DNA of 64,000 nt from an uncultured Exiguobacterium sp. (GTDB taxonomy: Bacteria; Bacillota; Bacilli; Exiguobacteriales; Exiguobacteriaceae): positions 744,001 through 808,000 of the forward strand of contig CAJYMC010000007.1 in NCBI GenBank assembly GCA_913775715.1, written 5' to 3'. Position 1 is the first letter of the stretch. Each line of letters starts with the position of its first letter. A program made the translations under genes and the position numbers. Below are positions 52,078 through 60,636 of the stretch, piece after piece. The notes under the pieces were generated by a model. It had not been told where the DNA came from and made no database searches. It saw nothing but the letters and a program-made list of their open reading frames with translations.

Positions 52078-52515
52078 ATGACCATCCGGTCTTGGACAAC
52101 AGACGATCTACCACAATTGGTCGGATTGATGACGCAGCTTGGTTATCCGGCAAGCGAGGGCGTCTTATGCGAACGATTTTCGCGGGTCACCCGTCATCCG
52201 GATTATGAATTGCTTGTGTTAGAAGACGACGATATGCTTCTCGGCTGCGTCGGTCTGTTTCAGGCGCAAGCGTTCGAGCATGATACGACCTATGTCCGGA
52301 TCGTTACTTTCGTCGTCAATGCGACGTATCGTCGGCAGGGAATCGGTCGCCGCTTGATCCGAGCAGCGGAAGACTGGGCGCACGCAAGAGGAGCAACTGC
52401 CGTCTTGCTGAACAGTGGCAATCGACCGGAACGCGAAGCTGCCCATCACTTTTATCAAGCAATGGGCTACAGCGTAACGAGCACGAGTTATTCGAAATCA
52501 CTCGCTTCATCGTGA
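52078..52515 (+). CDS. GNAT acetyltransferase
   Basis: 145 residues. Motif A VVNATYRRQGIGRRLIRAAEDWA contains Q/RRxGxG/A for acetyl-CoA, and HHFYQAMGYS the C-terminal motif B end. Start behind the G10 run. Follows the anti-sigma gene by 18 bases, so it is probably in the ECF operon. Its end overlaps the convergent acetyltransferase by 9 bases. Confidence 0.85.
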   Translation: MTIRSWTTDDLPQLVGLMTQLGYPASEGVLCERFSRVTRHPDYELLVLEDDDMLLGCVGLFQAQAFEHDTTYVRIVTFVVNATYRRQGIGRRLIRAAEDWAHARGATAVLLNSGNRPEREAAHHFYQAMGYSVTSTSYSKSLASS

Positions 52516-52890
52516 TTTACGGAAACCATGGAAAGCACGAAATCCTTGTTGTTCATAAAAGGAAGCAGCTTGACGGGTTGCCAGGAGATCGATCCGCGTC
52601 GGATAGGTGAGTTGCAAGTGATCGAGCAACTGTTGTCCGAACCCACGCTTGCGTGCGTTTCGGCTGACGAGGAGCTCACAGACGAACGTCGTCACTGAAC
52701 CGTCCGTTAAAGCGCGGACATAGGCAAGGATTTCTCCGTCAGACTCAAGGACGAAAGCGGCATTGGCATTCATCCACGCGTTGCGGGTCCGCTCTTGATC
52801 AGTGACGAGATCCTGCCACCCTTCTAATGCGTTCAATCGATGAATTTGCTCAAAATCGTCAGGCTGGAAACGGCGAATCTGTTCCGTCAT
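52507..52890 (-). CDS. GNAT acetyltransferase
   Basis: 127 residues from ATG 52890 (AAAGGAG upstream). RRFQPDDFEQIHRLNALEGW opens the fold; VSRNARKRGFGQQLLDHL is motif A with R-x-x-G-x-G. Coupled to the HAD gene by 4 bases. Substrate unknown. Confidence 0.83.
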   Translation of the reverse strand: MTEQIRRFQPDDFEQIHRLNALEGWQDLVTDQERTRNAWMNANAAFVLESDGEILAYVRALTDGSVTTFVCELLVSRNARKRGFGQQLLDHLQLTYPTRIDLLATRQAASFYEQQGFRAFHGFRKSR

Positions 52891-53564
52891 GGCTGGTTCT
52901 CCTTTCGTATCAGGTCTTGGAGTGGAGCAGGTAACTGGCGCCAGTCCGAAAATTGCGTGTCGGTCAATGGAACATCTCCTGTGCGCTTCCAAATCGCCTG
53001 CATGCCGAGGGCACGCGCCGGTAAGATATCGTGGTCGTAATGGTCGCCGACATAAAGGGCTTCGTCCGGGCGAACACCTAAACGGTCCGTTAAGCGCAAG
53101 AAAAATATCGGATCCGGTTTACGGACGCCTTCTTGTTCCGAGATCCCGATCTGCGTAAAGGAGGGGGACAGTCCGATTGCGTCACAGACGGCACGTTGGA
53201 ACGTCGTCCGACCGTTCGACAGTAAGCCGATGGGTAGCTCAGGCGGTAATTGCGCAAAAAAGGCGTCGACTCCCGGAAAGCTCCGTGCGAAGATTGGGTA
53301 ACGCGTCACGTAGTCCTGTAGTAGTACTTCAACAGAAAGCGACAACTGGAAGCGACGAATCATTTCCGTATAGACGACGTCCTTCCAGACGCGTCCTTCT
53401 TGATCAAGCGCCAAGAACGTCGTGATGTAGTCGTCGATCGGAACATGCGTAACTTCACGAAAACGTTGATGCTGATCCCGAAGGAAATGTGGGAGAGAAC
53501 CGGACCGGTCATGTAACGTCCCGTCTAAATCAAACAATAGGGCACGAATCAAGGTGAACACCAT
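52887..53564 (-). CDS. HAD hydrolase (phosphatase-like)
   Basis: 225 residues. LLFDLDGTLHD (Asp nucleophile pair), LLSNGRTTFQRA (motif II), VRKPDPIFFL with Lys (motif III), YVGDHYDHDILPA (motif IV). The helical cap lies between motifs I and II, as in the phosphoglycolate phosphatase group. No clear RBS at the ATG 53564; a TTG start at 53549 after GGTG is possible. Coupled to the GNAT gene. Confidence 0.83.
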   Translation of the reverse strand: MVFTLIRALLFDLDGTLHDRSGSLPHFLRDQHQRFREVTHVPIDDYITTFLALDQEGRVWKDVVYTEMIRRFQLSLSVEVLLQDYVTRYPIFARSFPGVDAFFAQLPPELPIGLLSNGRTTFQRAVCDAIGLSPSFTQIGISEQEGVRKPDPIFFLRLTDRLGVRPDEALYVGDHYDHDILPARALGMQAIWKRTGDVPLTDTQFSDWRQLPAPLQDLIRKENQP

Positions 53565-53591
53565 CTTTCAAAGTATAGAGGAGTGATTATA

Positions 53592-54437
53592 ATGGAACGA
53601 ATTATGCAACATCAGGGAAAACACGTGACGTATTATGACGACAGTTCGACAGGTCGACCGTTGTTACTCCTACCCTCGCTCGGTGGGACGTATCAGGACT
53701 GGGCGGACATTCTGGCAAAACTGACACCGGACTACCGCGTCGTCAGCTTTCATCCGCACGAATGGTCGGACGATTACATCGACGGGACGACGGGCATCTT
53801 ACGGCAAATCGATCAGTTCCTGAACGCGACGAATATTGCGACTCCGGTCACACTCGTCGGTCATTCCTACGGTGGTCTTGTTGCGCAAGCTTTTGCTTTA
53901 CATCATCCAGAACGTGTCGCCGGTCTCGTTCTCGTGGATGCGACGTCCGTTGATTTAGCAGAACTCGATCAGCTGGATACACCGATGCTCGACCGGGAAG
54001 GGGATGACGCCGTCTGGATCGATCGGTTCGCGGAACTATCAAAAGCAACTGATTTACGTGACCGTTTCCCGGACGGGGATGACCGTACGGATTGGAACCC
54101 AGCGTATTACCGGTCGATGCATGCGATCATCTCGGAGTGGAAAAGTGATGCGAAAGATCTTCAACCACGCATGCGCGATCTCGGTGTTCCGTTAACGGTT
54201 CTTGGACGGGACAAAGCACAGTCGATCGAAACGATGAGCGCTGCTGGTTTTCCAAAAGACGAACTGGAACGGATGGAAGAAAAATGGCAGGAATTGATTC
54301 AGCGACAGGCGAATCTATCCTATCAGGCGAACGTGACGTTCGTTCCGGGAACATTGCACCTGATGCATCGCGATCGTCCGGACGTCATCGTAGACGCGAT
54401 ATTGACACTACATCAATCGAAGGAGTTTACTGTATGA
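53592..54437 (+). CDS. Alpha/beta hydrolase
   Basis: 281 residues from ATG 53592 (AGAGGAG upstream). LLLPSLGGTYQDW oxyanion region, VGHSYGGLVAQ nucleophile Ser, VDATSVDLAE, and GTLHLMHRDRPDV with the His. Stop overlaps the next hydrolase start as ATGA, so the two are co-translated. Esterase or lyase-type activity; substrate unknown. Confidence 0.85.
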   Translation: MERIMQHQGKHVTYYDDSSTGRPLLLLPSLGGTYQDWADILAKLTPDYRVVSFHPHEWSDDYIDGTTGILRQIDQFLNATNIATPVTLVGHSYGGLVAQAFALHHPERVAGLVLVDATSVDLAELDQLDTPMLDREGDDAVWIDRFAELSKATDLRDRFPDGDDRTDWNPAYYRSMHAIISEWKSDAKDLQPRMRDLGVPLTVLGRDKAQSIETMSAAGFPKDELERMEEKWQELIQRQANLSYQANVTFVPGTLHLMHRDRPDVIVDAILTLHQSKEFTV

Positions 54438-55123
54438 CACGTATGTATGTACTACATGGTTTAATGGGAACGGCAGCAACACACTTTGCGCCACAGCTCT
54501 CCGCTTTAGCGGATGATTTTACGTTCATTCCGATTGATCTACCTGGTCACGGAATGACGACGGAACCGGCAACGGAAGATTACTTATCACAAGCAACACG
54601 TGCCATCCGCGAACGGATGGCACAGGAAGGTCCAGGATGGATTCTCGGGTTGTCGCTCGGCGCGACGCTTGCGATGCAACTGGCACTCGACCCACCGGAC
54701 GAACTCGAAGGGGTATGTATCACGGGTTTTTCACCATTCATTCCTAAAGCGATGGAACCGCTGATGCGCAAGCAACGAGAGTTCTTCCTCGACCTCGAAC
54801 AGCAAGCACCGGAAATTGCCGAACAGTTCGAACAGTTGCATGGTCCTGCCTGGAAAACGACGGCGCGGGCAGTCCTTGATTTGATGACATTCCGTTTCCC
54901 GGCACTGACGAAAACGATGCTGCAGTCGATCACCTTACCGGTCGTCATCCTAAACGGAACGAATGAAACATACGAAGTCGACGCAACCGCGTTCGTTGCG
55001 GAACACGTGCCGAACGTCATCGTCTTACCAGTCGAGGGAGCCGGGCATACAGCGAATCTCGATCAACCGGAACGCTTCAACACCTTATTGCTTCAAGCCC
55101 ATCAATCCATGCTGACGACTTAA
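54434..55123 (+). CDS. Alpha/beta hydrolase, MenH-like
   Basis: 229 residues from ATG 54434. LHGLMGTAATHF (HG motif), LGLSLGATLAMQLAL (GLSLG nucleophile elbow), VVILNGTNETYEVD acid region and GAGHTANLDQPERF His. A compact lid resembles MenH or epoxide-hydrolase-like enzymes. Coupled to the first hydrolase; AAGGAG RBS. Its last 39 bases overlap the convergent GGDEF gene. Confidence 0.85.
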   Translation: MTRMYVLHGLMGTAATHFAPQLSALADDFTFIPIDLPGHGMTTEPATEDYLSQATRAIRERMAQEGPGWILGLSLGATLAMQLALDPPDELEGVCITGFSPFIPKAMEPLMRKQREFFLDLEQQAPEIAEQFEQLHGPAWKTTARAVLDLMTFRFPALTKTMLQSITLPVVILNGTNETYEVDATAFVAEHVPNVIVLPVEGAGHTANLDQPERFNTLLLQAHQSMLTT

Positions 55124-55993
55124 GCGATTTTTCATCTTTTCTTGATACATCTGCTCATCTGCCTCATGCAGGACGTCGTCGACACGGCGTCCTGTTGTCG
55201 TATGTACGGCGCCGATTGCGAGCCCGATTTCGTGTGTTGCGAACGTTGAGCGAACGTGTTCAACGAATCCCTCGAACATCTCAATCGACGGACTCTCATC
55301 GATCAAGACGAATTCATCACCACCGATCCGGTAGCCATGGTCTGTCAAGCGGCGGATGCAAAGTCCTGTTTGTTCAAGCAAGGCATCACCGACCGCGTGA
55401 CCGAACCGGTCGTTGAGCTCTTTTAGTTCATTCAAGTCAAGCAGAATCACCCCATACGCCGTCTTCTCTTGATTGAGCGTGCGGACAGCCTCGTTGAAGG
55501 CATGGCGATTCCCTAGACCAGTCAAGGCATCGATCCGGTATTGATCGAGCAATGCCTGTTGTGATTTCAACTGCTCGTCAATGTTACGGATCACTCCTTG
55601 GATGGCAACGATCTGTCCATTTTCGTAAATCGGCGTCGCATATTCTTCGAACCAGACATACGTCCCGTCATTCGTCCGCCAGCGTTGCCGAAACGGCTGA
55701 TCGTAGTCACAATCGCCCGAAATCTTCGACATCAAGACTTCGATGTCTTCCGGATGAATCCGCGCGAAACACTCGTCTGGATCCATGTAGCTAGCTGCTG
55801 CCACGCCTTTTCCCATATGGTCATCGAGGGACGGACTGATATAACGAAACCGATATTCCGGCTGCACTTCAAACACGTAGAAGATATCTTTACACAATGC
55901 GATCGTATCCGGTTGTTGCTGGCGGAATAACCGGAAACTGATCAACATGATAAGACCACCTACAATCAATCCCAATACAAATATGACGTCCAC
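55085..55993 (-). CDS. PAS-GGDEF diguanylate cyclase
   Basis: 302 residues. N-terminal TM about 4-22, PAS domain about 35-145 (HPEDIEVLM, WRTNDGTYVWFEEYATPI), then GGDEF. The GGDEF motif at 223-227 is intact and RLTD (214-217) is the RxxD inhibitory site, so an active, product-inhibited c-di-GMP synthase is expected. The only start I see is GTG 55993, which touches its AGGAGG, so initiation may be weak or lie elsewhere. Confidence 0.88.
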   Translation of the reverse strand: MDVIFVLGLIVGGLIMLISFRLFRQQQPDTIALCKDIFYVFEVQPEYRFRYISPSLDDHMGKGVAAASYMDPDECFARIHPEDIEVLMSKISGDCDYDQPFRQRWRTNDGTYVWFEEYATPIYENGQIVAIQGVIRNIDEQLKSQQALLDQYRIDALTGLGNRHAFNEAVRTLNQEKTAYGVILLDLNELKELNDRFGHAVGDALLEQTGLCIRRLTDHGYRIGGDEFVLIDESPSIEMFEGFVEHVRSTFATHEIGLAIGAVHTTTGRRVDDVLHEADEQMYQEKMKNRLSRQHGLMGLKQ

Positions 55994-56049
55994 CTCCTCT
56001 ACTCATCGATTATCATATCATAATTGGGTTTTATTACCTATAATTTACA

Positions 56050-56082
56050 AAAAACACTCTACTTCAATCGTAGAGTGTTTTT
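56050..56082. terminator. Bidirectional terminator
   Basis: AAAAACACTCTAC / GTAGAGTGTTTTT, 7-base loop. Ends the DUF4256 gene on the minus strand; on the plus strand little transcription is expected. Confidence 0.88.
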
Positions 56083-56085
56083 GGA

Positions 56086-56604
56086 TTAATCAAGCTCAAT
56101 GAAGACACGAAATCCTCGGCTCGCATAATAGGAATCCGCTCCGTTGTGATAAATGAACGTCGTCTCATAACGACGATCTCCGTATAGGGCACCGCCTTTT
56201 TGACGGATCAGGTCTGGCGTCTTAAGCCAACTGGAGGTTTTTTCGTCAAACGAAAACTGCGTCTGCAGTGCTTGATACTGTTCTGGTGTTAAGAGGTGCA
56301 CCTCTAGCGTCTCAATCATCGACTCGACACTTGCTGCGGGCGCATTTTTCTTGCGACCAAGTCGAGCAGATTCATCAAAACAGACACTTCGACGACCAGC
56401 TGGACTCTCTTTGGCAGTGTCGACGATGACGAGTCGTCCATTAAGAGCTACGACATTCGGCTCGCCACCTGTTTGTTCCATCCAAGCAAGGGCTGCTCGT
56501 TTGGACGACGTCAGGCGAGACTCGAACTCGTCATACGAAAGACCATCGTGGTAATTAGTAGTAGATTCAAAGCGATCACGAAATGTCGTGAGTTGTTCCT
56601 CCAT
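56086..56604 (-). CDS. DUF4256 family protein
   Basis: 172 residues. KRAALAWMEQTGGEPNVV, DESARLGRKKNAPA, TPEQYQALQTQFSFDEKTSSWLKTP and RRYETTFIYHNGADSYYASRGFR are the DUF4256 blocks at the usual order and length. Cytoplasmic, function unknown. Monocistronic. Confidence 0.9.
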   Translation of the reverse strand: MEEQLTTFRDRFESTTNYHDGLSYDEFESRLTSSKRAALAWMEQTGGEPNVVALNGRLVIVDTAKESPAGRRSVCFDESARLGRKKNAPAASVESMIETLEVHLLTPEQYQALQTQFSFDEKTSSWLKTPDLIRQKGGALYGDRRYETTFIYHNGADSYYASRGFRVFIELD

Positions 56605-56702
56605 CGGTAAAACCTCACTTTCCTAGTTCCTTTTTTCCATTATTCAATGAATACGTTTCCAGTGCAATCGTTTAGTGACTGAATAAGTCAATCTGAAGAC
56701 AA

Positions 56703-56731
56703 TTGACAAATGAAATCGGACTGCCTACACT
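56703..56731 (+). promoter_or_regulatory. Strong SigA promoter
   Basis: TTGACA (56703-56708), 17 bases, TACACT (56726-56731), about 70 bases before ATG 56802. It shows that the longer upstream frame is not the gene. Confidence 0.85.
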
Positions 56732-56801
56732 AATTGTACATATCCGGTTTCTGTTGCGATCGCGCGTACAGGAACGACATTTAGGAGAGGAGCCCAACCG
56801 T

Positions 56802-57194
56802 ATGCGCTGGATCAGTTATGCGGCTGTTGTGACGATTCTTTCGTTCTTAGCGTTCACAGCATATTCGTTCTTGACGACGATCGACTTTGAGATCGTCTAT
56901 CAGTTCGGAACGTTTGCGATGACGTTATCCTATTTTATCTTTGGTTTACCGATGTTATGGATCGTCCGCTATTATCCATTGTCCCTTCGTTTACTCATCT
57001 ACGTGACGACGAGTAGTGTCGTCCTGTTTCTTTTCATTGGTTTGTATGAAGCGTGGCATGAGGCATCGCTGTCTCCGCTACCACCAACCGGAAGCATGAT
57101 TCAGTTCACGGCTCTTGCTTGTCTACTATTCGTTTTACCGTATGAGATCGTCTATCGTAAAAATTTCGTTTCCATTCAACCACGTGTTTCTTGA
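56802..57194 (+). CDS. Four-TM membrane protein, unrecognised
   Basis: 130 residues from ATG 56802 (GAGGAG 9 bases upstream). TMs near 5-25, 32-52, 58-80 and 99-116. Strong promoter upstream, terminator at its stop. No family recognised. Confidence 0.72.
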   Translation: MRWISYAAVVTILSFLAFTAYSFLTTIDFEIVYQFGTFAMTLSYFIFGLPMLWIVRYYPLSLRLLIYVTTSSVVLFLFIGLYEAWHEASLSPLPPTGSMIQFTALACLLFVLPYEIVYRKNFVSIQPRVS

Positions 57195-57227
57195 CAGTAT
57201 TCTTGTTCCTCAAGAGTGCTGTTTTTT
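57194..57227 (+). terminator. Terminator after the membrane gene
   Basis: ACAGTATTCTTG / CAAGAGTGCTGT (two wobbles) with a 5-base loop and six T. Confidence 0.82.
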
Positions 57228-57301
57228 ATTTCCTTTCATTTAGAAGGTATTTCCAATAAATTCTTGAATTATACGTTATCACGAATTTTGGAGGGTTACA
57301 T

Positions 57302-57991
57302 ATGGAAGGAACATTTCAATGCAAACAGATGGGAAAATCATTTTCGGGAGACGGAGTCGAGACACATGCGTTACAAGACATCGAAGTGACGCTTGAAGCA
57401 GGTGACTTCATTTCAATCATTGGACCATCAGGTTCTGGAAAGTCGACGTTACTTAGTCTAATCGGAACGCTCGATCGTCCGACGAGTGGGGAGTTGCATT
57501 ACGATGGAAAACCAATCAACAAATTAAACAGCAAAGAACTATCCGACTTCCGGTTCGAGAACATCGGCTTCATTTTCCAACAGTTTCATTTGATTCCAAC
57601 GCTGACAGCGCTTGAGAATGTCATGGCGCCTTTGTTCGGTCGAAAAGTACCATACGATAAAAAAGAACGCGCCGAGCAGTTACTTGCACAAGTCGGTCTT
57701 GCTGATAAAGCAGGCAGTTTGCCGTCGCAACTTTCCGGTGGACAACAGCAACGGGTCGCCGTTGCCCGAGCACTTGTTCATGAACCGAAATGGTTGCTTG
57801 CCGATGAGCCGACAGGGAACCTCGATACGGATACGGGAGAAATCATCTTTAATCTCTTAAGGACATTAAACGAAGAGAAGGGATGCGGCGTCTTGTTCGT
57901 CACCCACGATCCGGCACTCGCCGAACGGGCGAACCGAACGATCGAGATGCGAGATGGCGTCATCATCGAAGATCGTCTCGTGCGTGTCTGA
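57302..57991 (+). CDS. Orphan LolD/MacB-type ABC ATPase
   Basis: 229 residues. Walker A GPSGSGKST, signature [16 protein letters not shown], Walker [11 protein letters not shown], switch His FVTHD. Closest in this window to the cassette ATPase at 42473. No permease gene adjacent; the downstream gene is an unrelated LLM enzyme with its own promoter. It could serve the orphan permease at 7570. Confidence 0.88.
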   Translation: MEGTFQCKQMGKSFSGDGVETHALQDIEVTLEAGDFISIIGPSGSGKSTLLSLIGTLDRPTSGELHYDGKPINKLNSKELSDFRFENIGFIFQQFHLIPTLTALENVMAPLFGRKVPYDKKERAEQLLAQVGLADKAGSLPSQLSGGQQQRVAVARALVHEPKWLLADEPTGNLDTDTGEIIFNLLRTLNEEKGCGVLFVTHDPALAERANRTIEMRDGVIIEDRLVRV

Positions 57992-58000
57992 GCCTCGTTT

Positions 58001-58029
58001 TTGAACTCCGTTCCTCCACCCTTTACACT
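58001..58029 (+). promoter_or_regulatory. SigA promoter of the LLM gene
   Basis: TTGAAC (58001-58006), 17 bases, TACACT (58024-58029), 24 bases before ATG 58054. Confidence 0.75.
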
Positions 58030-58053
58030 GAAAGGGTAGAGGAGGAATGCGTG

Positions 58054-59022
58054 ATGCGACTAGGAATACTCGATCAAGTACCGTTACATGAGGGCGATAC
58101 GGTCGAAGCGACGATGGAAGCGACGGAACGACTCGTCTTAGAAGCCGAGCGACTCGGTTATGAACGGTACTGGTTCGCCGAACATCATAATACGAACGGT
58201 TTGCTCAGTGCGGCACCGGAACTGTTCATCGCCCGTATGGGTGCGAAGACGTCAAAAATCAAGCTTGGTTCAGGTGGCGTGTTGTTGCCGCAGTATCATC
58301 CGCTGAAAGTCGCCGAGAGCTTTGCGACGCTTGATGCGTTTTATCCAGGGCGGATTGAACTCGGGATTGGCAACTCGCCAGGTGGAAGTGAGCGGACACG
58401 ACTTGCGTTGACGGATGGCGAAGAAAACCGGGCAGCGGAGTTTAGTCGACTCGTCAATGAGACGGCGGGCTTCTTGACAGACAGTCTATCGAATCGACAC
58501 CCGTATCGGATCGTCAAGACGACACCGCGTGACCGGCAATCGTCACCAATTTCGATCCTGGGTCTGTCACCACGTAGCGCTCGGATTGCAGCCGAACAAG
58601 ACCGTGGTCTCGTGTTTGGTCACTTCATCAATCCGGATCGTTGGGAAGAGACGCTCTCGGCATATCGCGAGGCAGGCGGGAAGAACGTCATCGTCTGTGT
58701 TTTCGTTATTTGTGCTCCGACACAAGAAGAAGCAGAACGTCTCGCTCGAACACAGGATGCCTGGATTCAAGGTGTCCGACTCGGGAATTCAATCGTTCCG
58801 TCATTTACGACGACAGAAGCAAAGGTCTGGAATGACGTGCAAGTGGAACGGATTCGCAAAGATCGCCGTCGAGCGATTGTCGGAACACCGGACGTCATTG
58901 CACGAGAACTTGAGACGATAGCAACCCGTTATAAAACAGATCAGTTTTTACTGATTAACAATGCCTTTGATCAAGAAAAACGATTGCAGTCGTACCAGCT
59001 CATTGCGGAACGACTACTCTAA
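58054..59022 (+). CDS. Luciferase-like (LLM class) flavin monooxygenase
   Basis: 322 residues from ATG 58054 (AGAGGAGG upstream). LGILDQVPLHEG, WFAEHHNTNGLLSAAPELFIARMGAKT, GSGGVLLPQYHPLKVAESFATLDAFYPGRIELGIG (read in pieces) and LGLSPRSARIAAEQ are LLM marks. Uses FMNH2 and oxygen to oxidise an unknown substrate. A homologue of alkanal monooxygenase alpha-like proteins widespread in Bacilli. Confidence 0.88.
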   Translation: MRLGILDQVPLHEGDTVEATMEATERLVLEAERLGYERYWFAEHHNTNGLLSAAPELFIARMGAKTSKIKLGSGGVLLPQYHPLKVAESFATLDAFYPGRIELGIGNSPGGSERTRLALTDGEENRAAEFSRLVNETAGFLTDSLSNRHPYRIVKTTPRDRQSSPISILGLSPRSARIAAEQDRGLVFGHFINPDRWEETLSAYREAGGKNVIVCVFVICAPTQEEAERLARTQDAWIQGVRLGNSIVPSFTTTEAKVWNDVQVERIRKDRRRAIVGTPDVIARELETIATRYKTDQFLLINNAFDQEKRLQSYQLIAERLL

Positions 59023-59027
59023 ACAGA

Positions 59028-59069
59028 ACAGGACCCCTCGTTAGCTGTTTGGCTAATGAGGGGTCCTGT
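59028..59069. terminator. Hairpin between convergent LLM and SDR genes
   Basis: ACAGGACCCCTC and TTAGC pair with GCTAA and GAGGGGTCCTGT. Strong stem but no T-run on either side. Confidence 0.55.
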
Positions 59070-59087
59070 CTACAAATCTACAAATAA

Positions 59088-59816
59088 TTAACGTTGAGCT
59101 GTTGGACGAATCAAGATCTCGTTGATCGCGACATCCTCTGGCTCGTTAACAGCATAAGCGATGGCACGCGCAATCGCGCTCGCATCGATCGCTTTCAAGT
59201 CACCAATCCCTTGTTTGATTTCTTCATCCGAGATATGGTCCTTCAGTTCTGTATCGACCGCTCCCGGTGAGATGATCGTTGCGCGGATATGATTGTCGAC
59301 CGATTCTTCCTTGCGAAGACCTTCCGTGATCGCGCGAACAGCGAATTTCGTACCACTATAGACAGCACTTGACGGCATGACTTCGTGACCTGCGACAGAC
59401 GAGATGTTGATGACGTGTCCGCTTTTTTGCTCGCGCATGTACGGCAGGACGGCGCCGATTCCGTGGAGGACACCTTTGATGTTGACGTCGACCATCGTAT
59501 TCCATTCATCCTGTTGATTCTTATGGAGGTGTGATAGTGGCATCAATCCCGCATTGTTGACGATCACATCAACTGAGCCGAACTTATCTTTTGCAAGTTT
59601 AGCAAGTGCGTCGACTTGTTCGCGATCCGTGACATCTGTCACTTGATAGACGGCTTGACCACCTTCTGCTTCAACGGCTTTGACGAGTTCTTGCAAACGA
59701 TCTTCCCGGCGTGCAGCAAGAACGAGTTTTGCGCCTTGTTTCGCAAGTTCCTTTGCGGTTGCTTCCCCAATTCCGCTTGATGCCCCTGTAATGATGACAA
59801 CTTTATCCTGAATCAT
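59088..59816 (-). CDS. Short-chain dehydrogenase/reductase
   Basis: 242 residues. TGASSGIGEA cofactor loop with RRED after strand 2 (NADP-type Arg), NNAG, catalytic Ser in ISSVAG and YSGTK. Classical SDR length. Substrate unknown; aldehyde or carbonyl reductase likely. AGGAGG RBS. Confidence 0.88.
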   Translation of the reverse strand: MIQDKVVIITGASSGIGEATAKELAKQGAKLVLAARREDRLQELVKAVEAEGGQAVYQVTDVTDREQVDALAKLAKDKFGSVDVIVNNAGLMPLSHLHKNQQDEWNTMVDVNIKGVLHGIGAVLPYMREQKSGHVINISSVAGHEVMPSSAVYSGTKFAVRAITEGLRKEESVDNHIRATIISPGAVDTELKDHISDEEIKQGIGDLKAIDASAIARAIAYAVNEPEDVAINEILIRPTAQR

Positions 59817-59901
59817 CTGAACTCCTCCTTCTGAATAACGTACTCTTTGAAAGGTATTGCCGCTTTTGTTGATTTAAAAACATCGTATAGGAGGTTTATT
59901 T

Positions 59902-60351
59902 ATGAAACGCTATGTATGGATCGGGTTGATCGTGATTGCAATGGCAATCGGATGGTTTTTATCGCTTGATCCATTTCGGCATCAGCCACCAGAACCTACT
60001 GTAACCATCGAGGGTCGCGACGTGAAGGTGTTTATCGGTACCTACGATTGGTCAGGAATGTTTCGCGGAGAAATAGCGGATGCGAAGGCAGAAGCCATCG
60101 ATTTAGTAAAAGACGATCCGAGTACGCTAGCAAAGCCTGAAGATCGCTTGACGATTCGTTTTGAAGAGGGACCAACTCCGAAGTCTGTCACGATTGTTCT
60201 ATGGTCGGTCGAGGATAAAAAAGAAATTAAAACATATAAGAAGACTGGGCAGATCACAGTTCCCTCGACTCCCGGACGATACGTTTACCAGATTACAGCC
60301 GACTGGAAAGAAGGGGGTGGCGATTTCGCCTTTCCGATTGAAGTGAAATGA
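59902..60351 (+). CDS. Membrane-anchored extracytoplasmic protein, unrecognised
   Basis: 149 residues. N-terminal TM about 5-20 (WIGLIVIAMAIGWFL), then a beta-rich domain with VTIEGRDVKVFIGTYDWSG and TPGRYVYQITADWKEGGGDFAFPI, an Ig/BsuPI-like strand pattern. GGAGG RBS. Function unknown. Confidence 0.7.
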   Translation: MKRYVWIGLIVIAMAIGWFLSLDPFRHQPPEPTVTIEGRDVKVFIGTYDWSGMFRGEIADAKAEAIDLVKDDPSTLAKPEDRLTIRFEEGPTPKSVTIVLWSVEDKKEIKTYKKTGQITVPSTPGRYVYQITADWKEGGGDFAFPIEVK

Positions 60352-60410
60352 AAGGTGAAATAAAAACATATTGACAGGATATATGTGTAATGATAAACAA
60401 ATGAATCGTT

Positions 60411-60442
60411 GACCTCTTCTTTAATTAAAAGAGGTCTTTTTT
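60411..60442 (+). terminator. Terminator, possibly an attenuator
   Basis: GACCTCTT / AAGAGGTC, 10-base loop, six T. A TTGACA at 60371-60376 with TAAACA 17 bases on precedes it, so a short RNA may be made and ended here. Confidence 0.85.
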
Positions 60443-60532
60443 CGTTAAATATAGTAAATAAACCACTTGTTTCACCGAATATAGTCCGAAAAATCAGAAT
60501 ATATGAACATTTTAACAAAAGTGTATGTAAAT

Positions 60533-60557
60533 GTTTCGGGTTCGAATGAACGGGAAT
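60533..60557 (+). promoter_or_regulatory. SigB-like promoter of the amaP-asp23 cluster
   Basis: GTTTCG (60533-60538), 13 bases, GGGAAT (60552-60557), fitting GTTT-N13-GGG(A/T)A(A/T). asp23 homologues are known SigB genes in Staphylococcus. Confidence 0.72.
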
Positions 60558-60636
60558 AAACACATCATACACATAATAATTCATGTGTTGAATCACCTAG
60601 GTGAAAGAAGTTAACAATCGTAAAGGAGAGGTGCAG

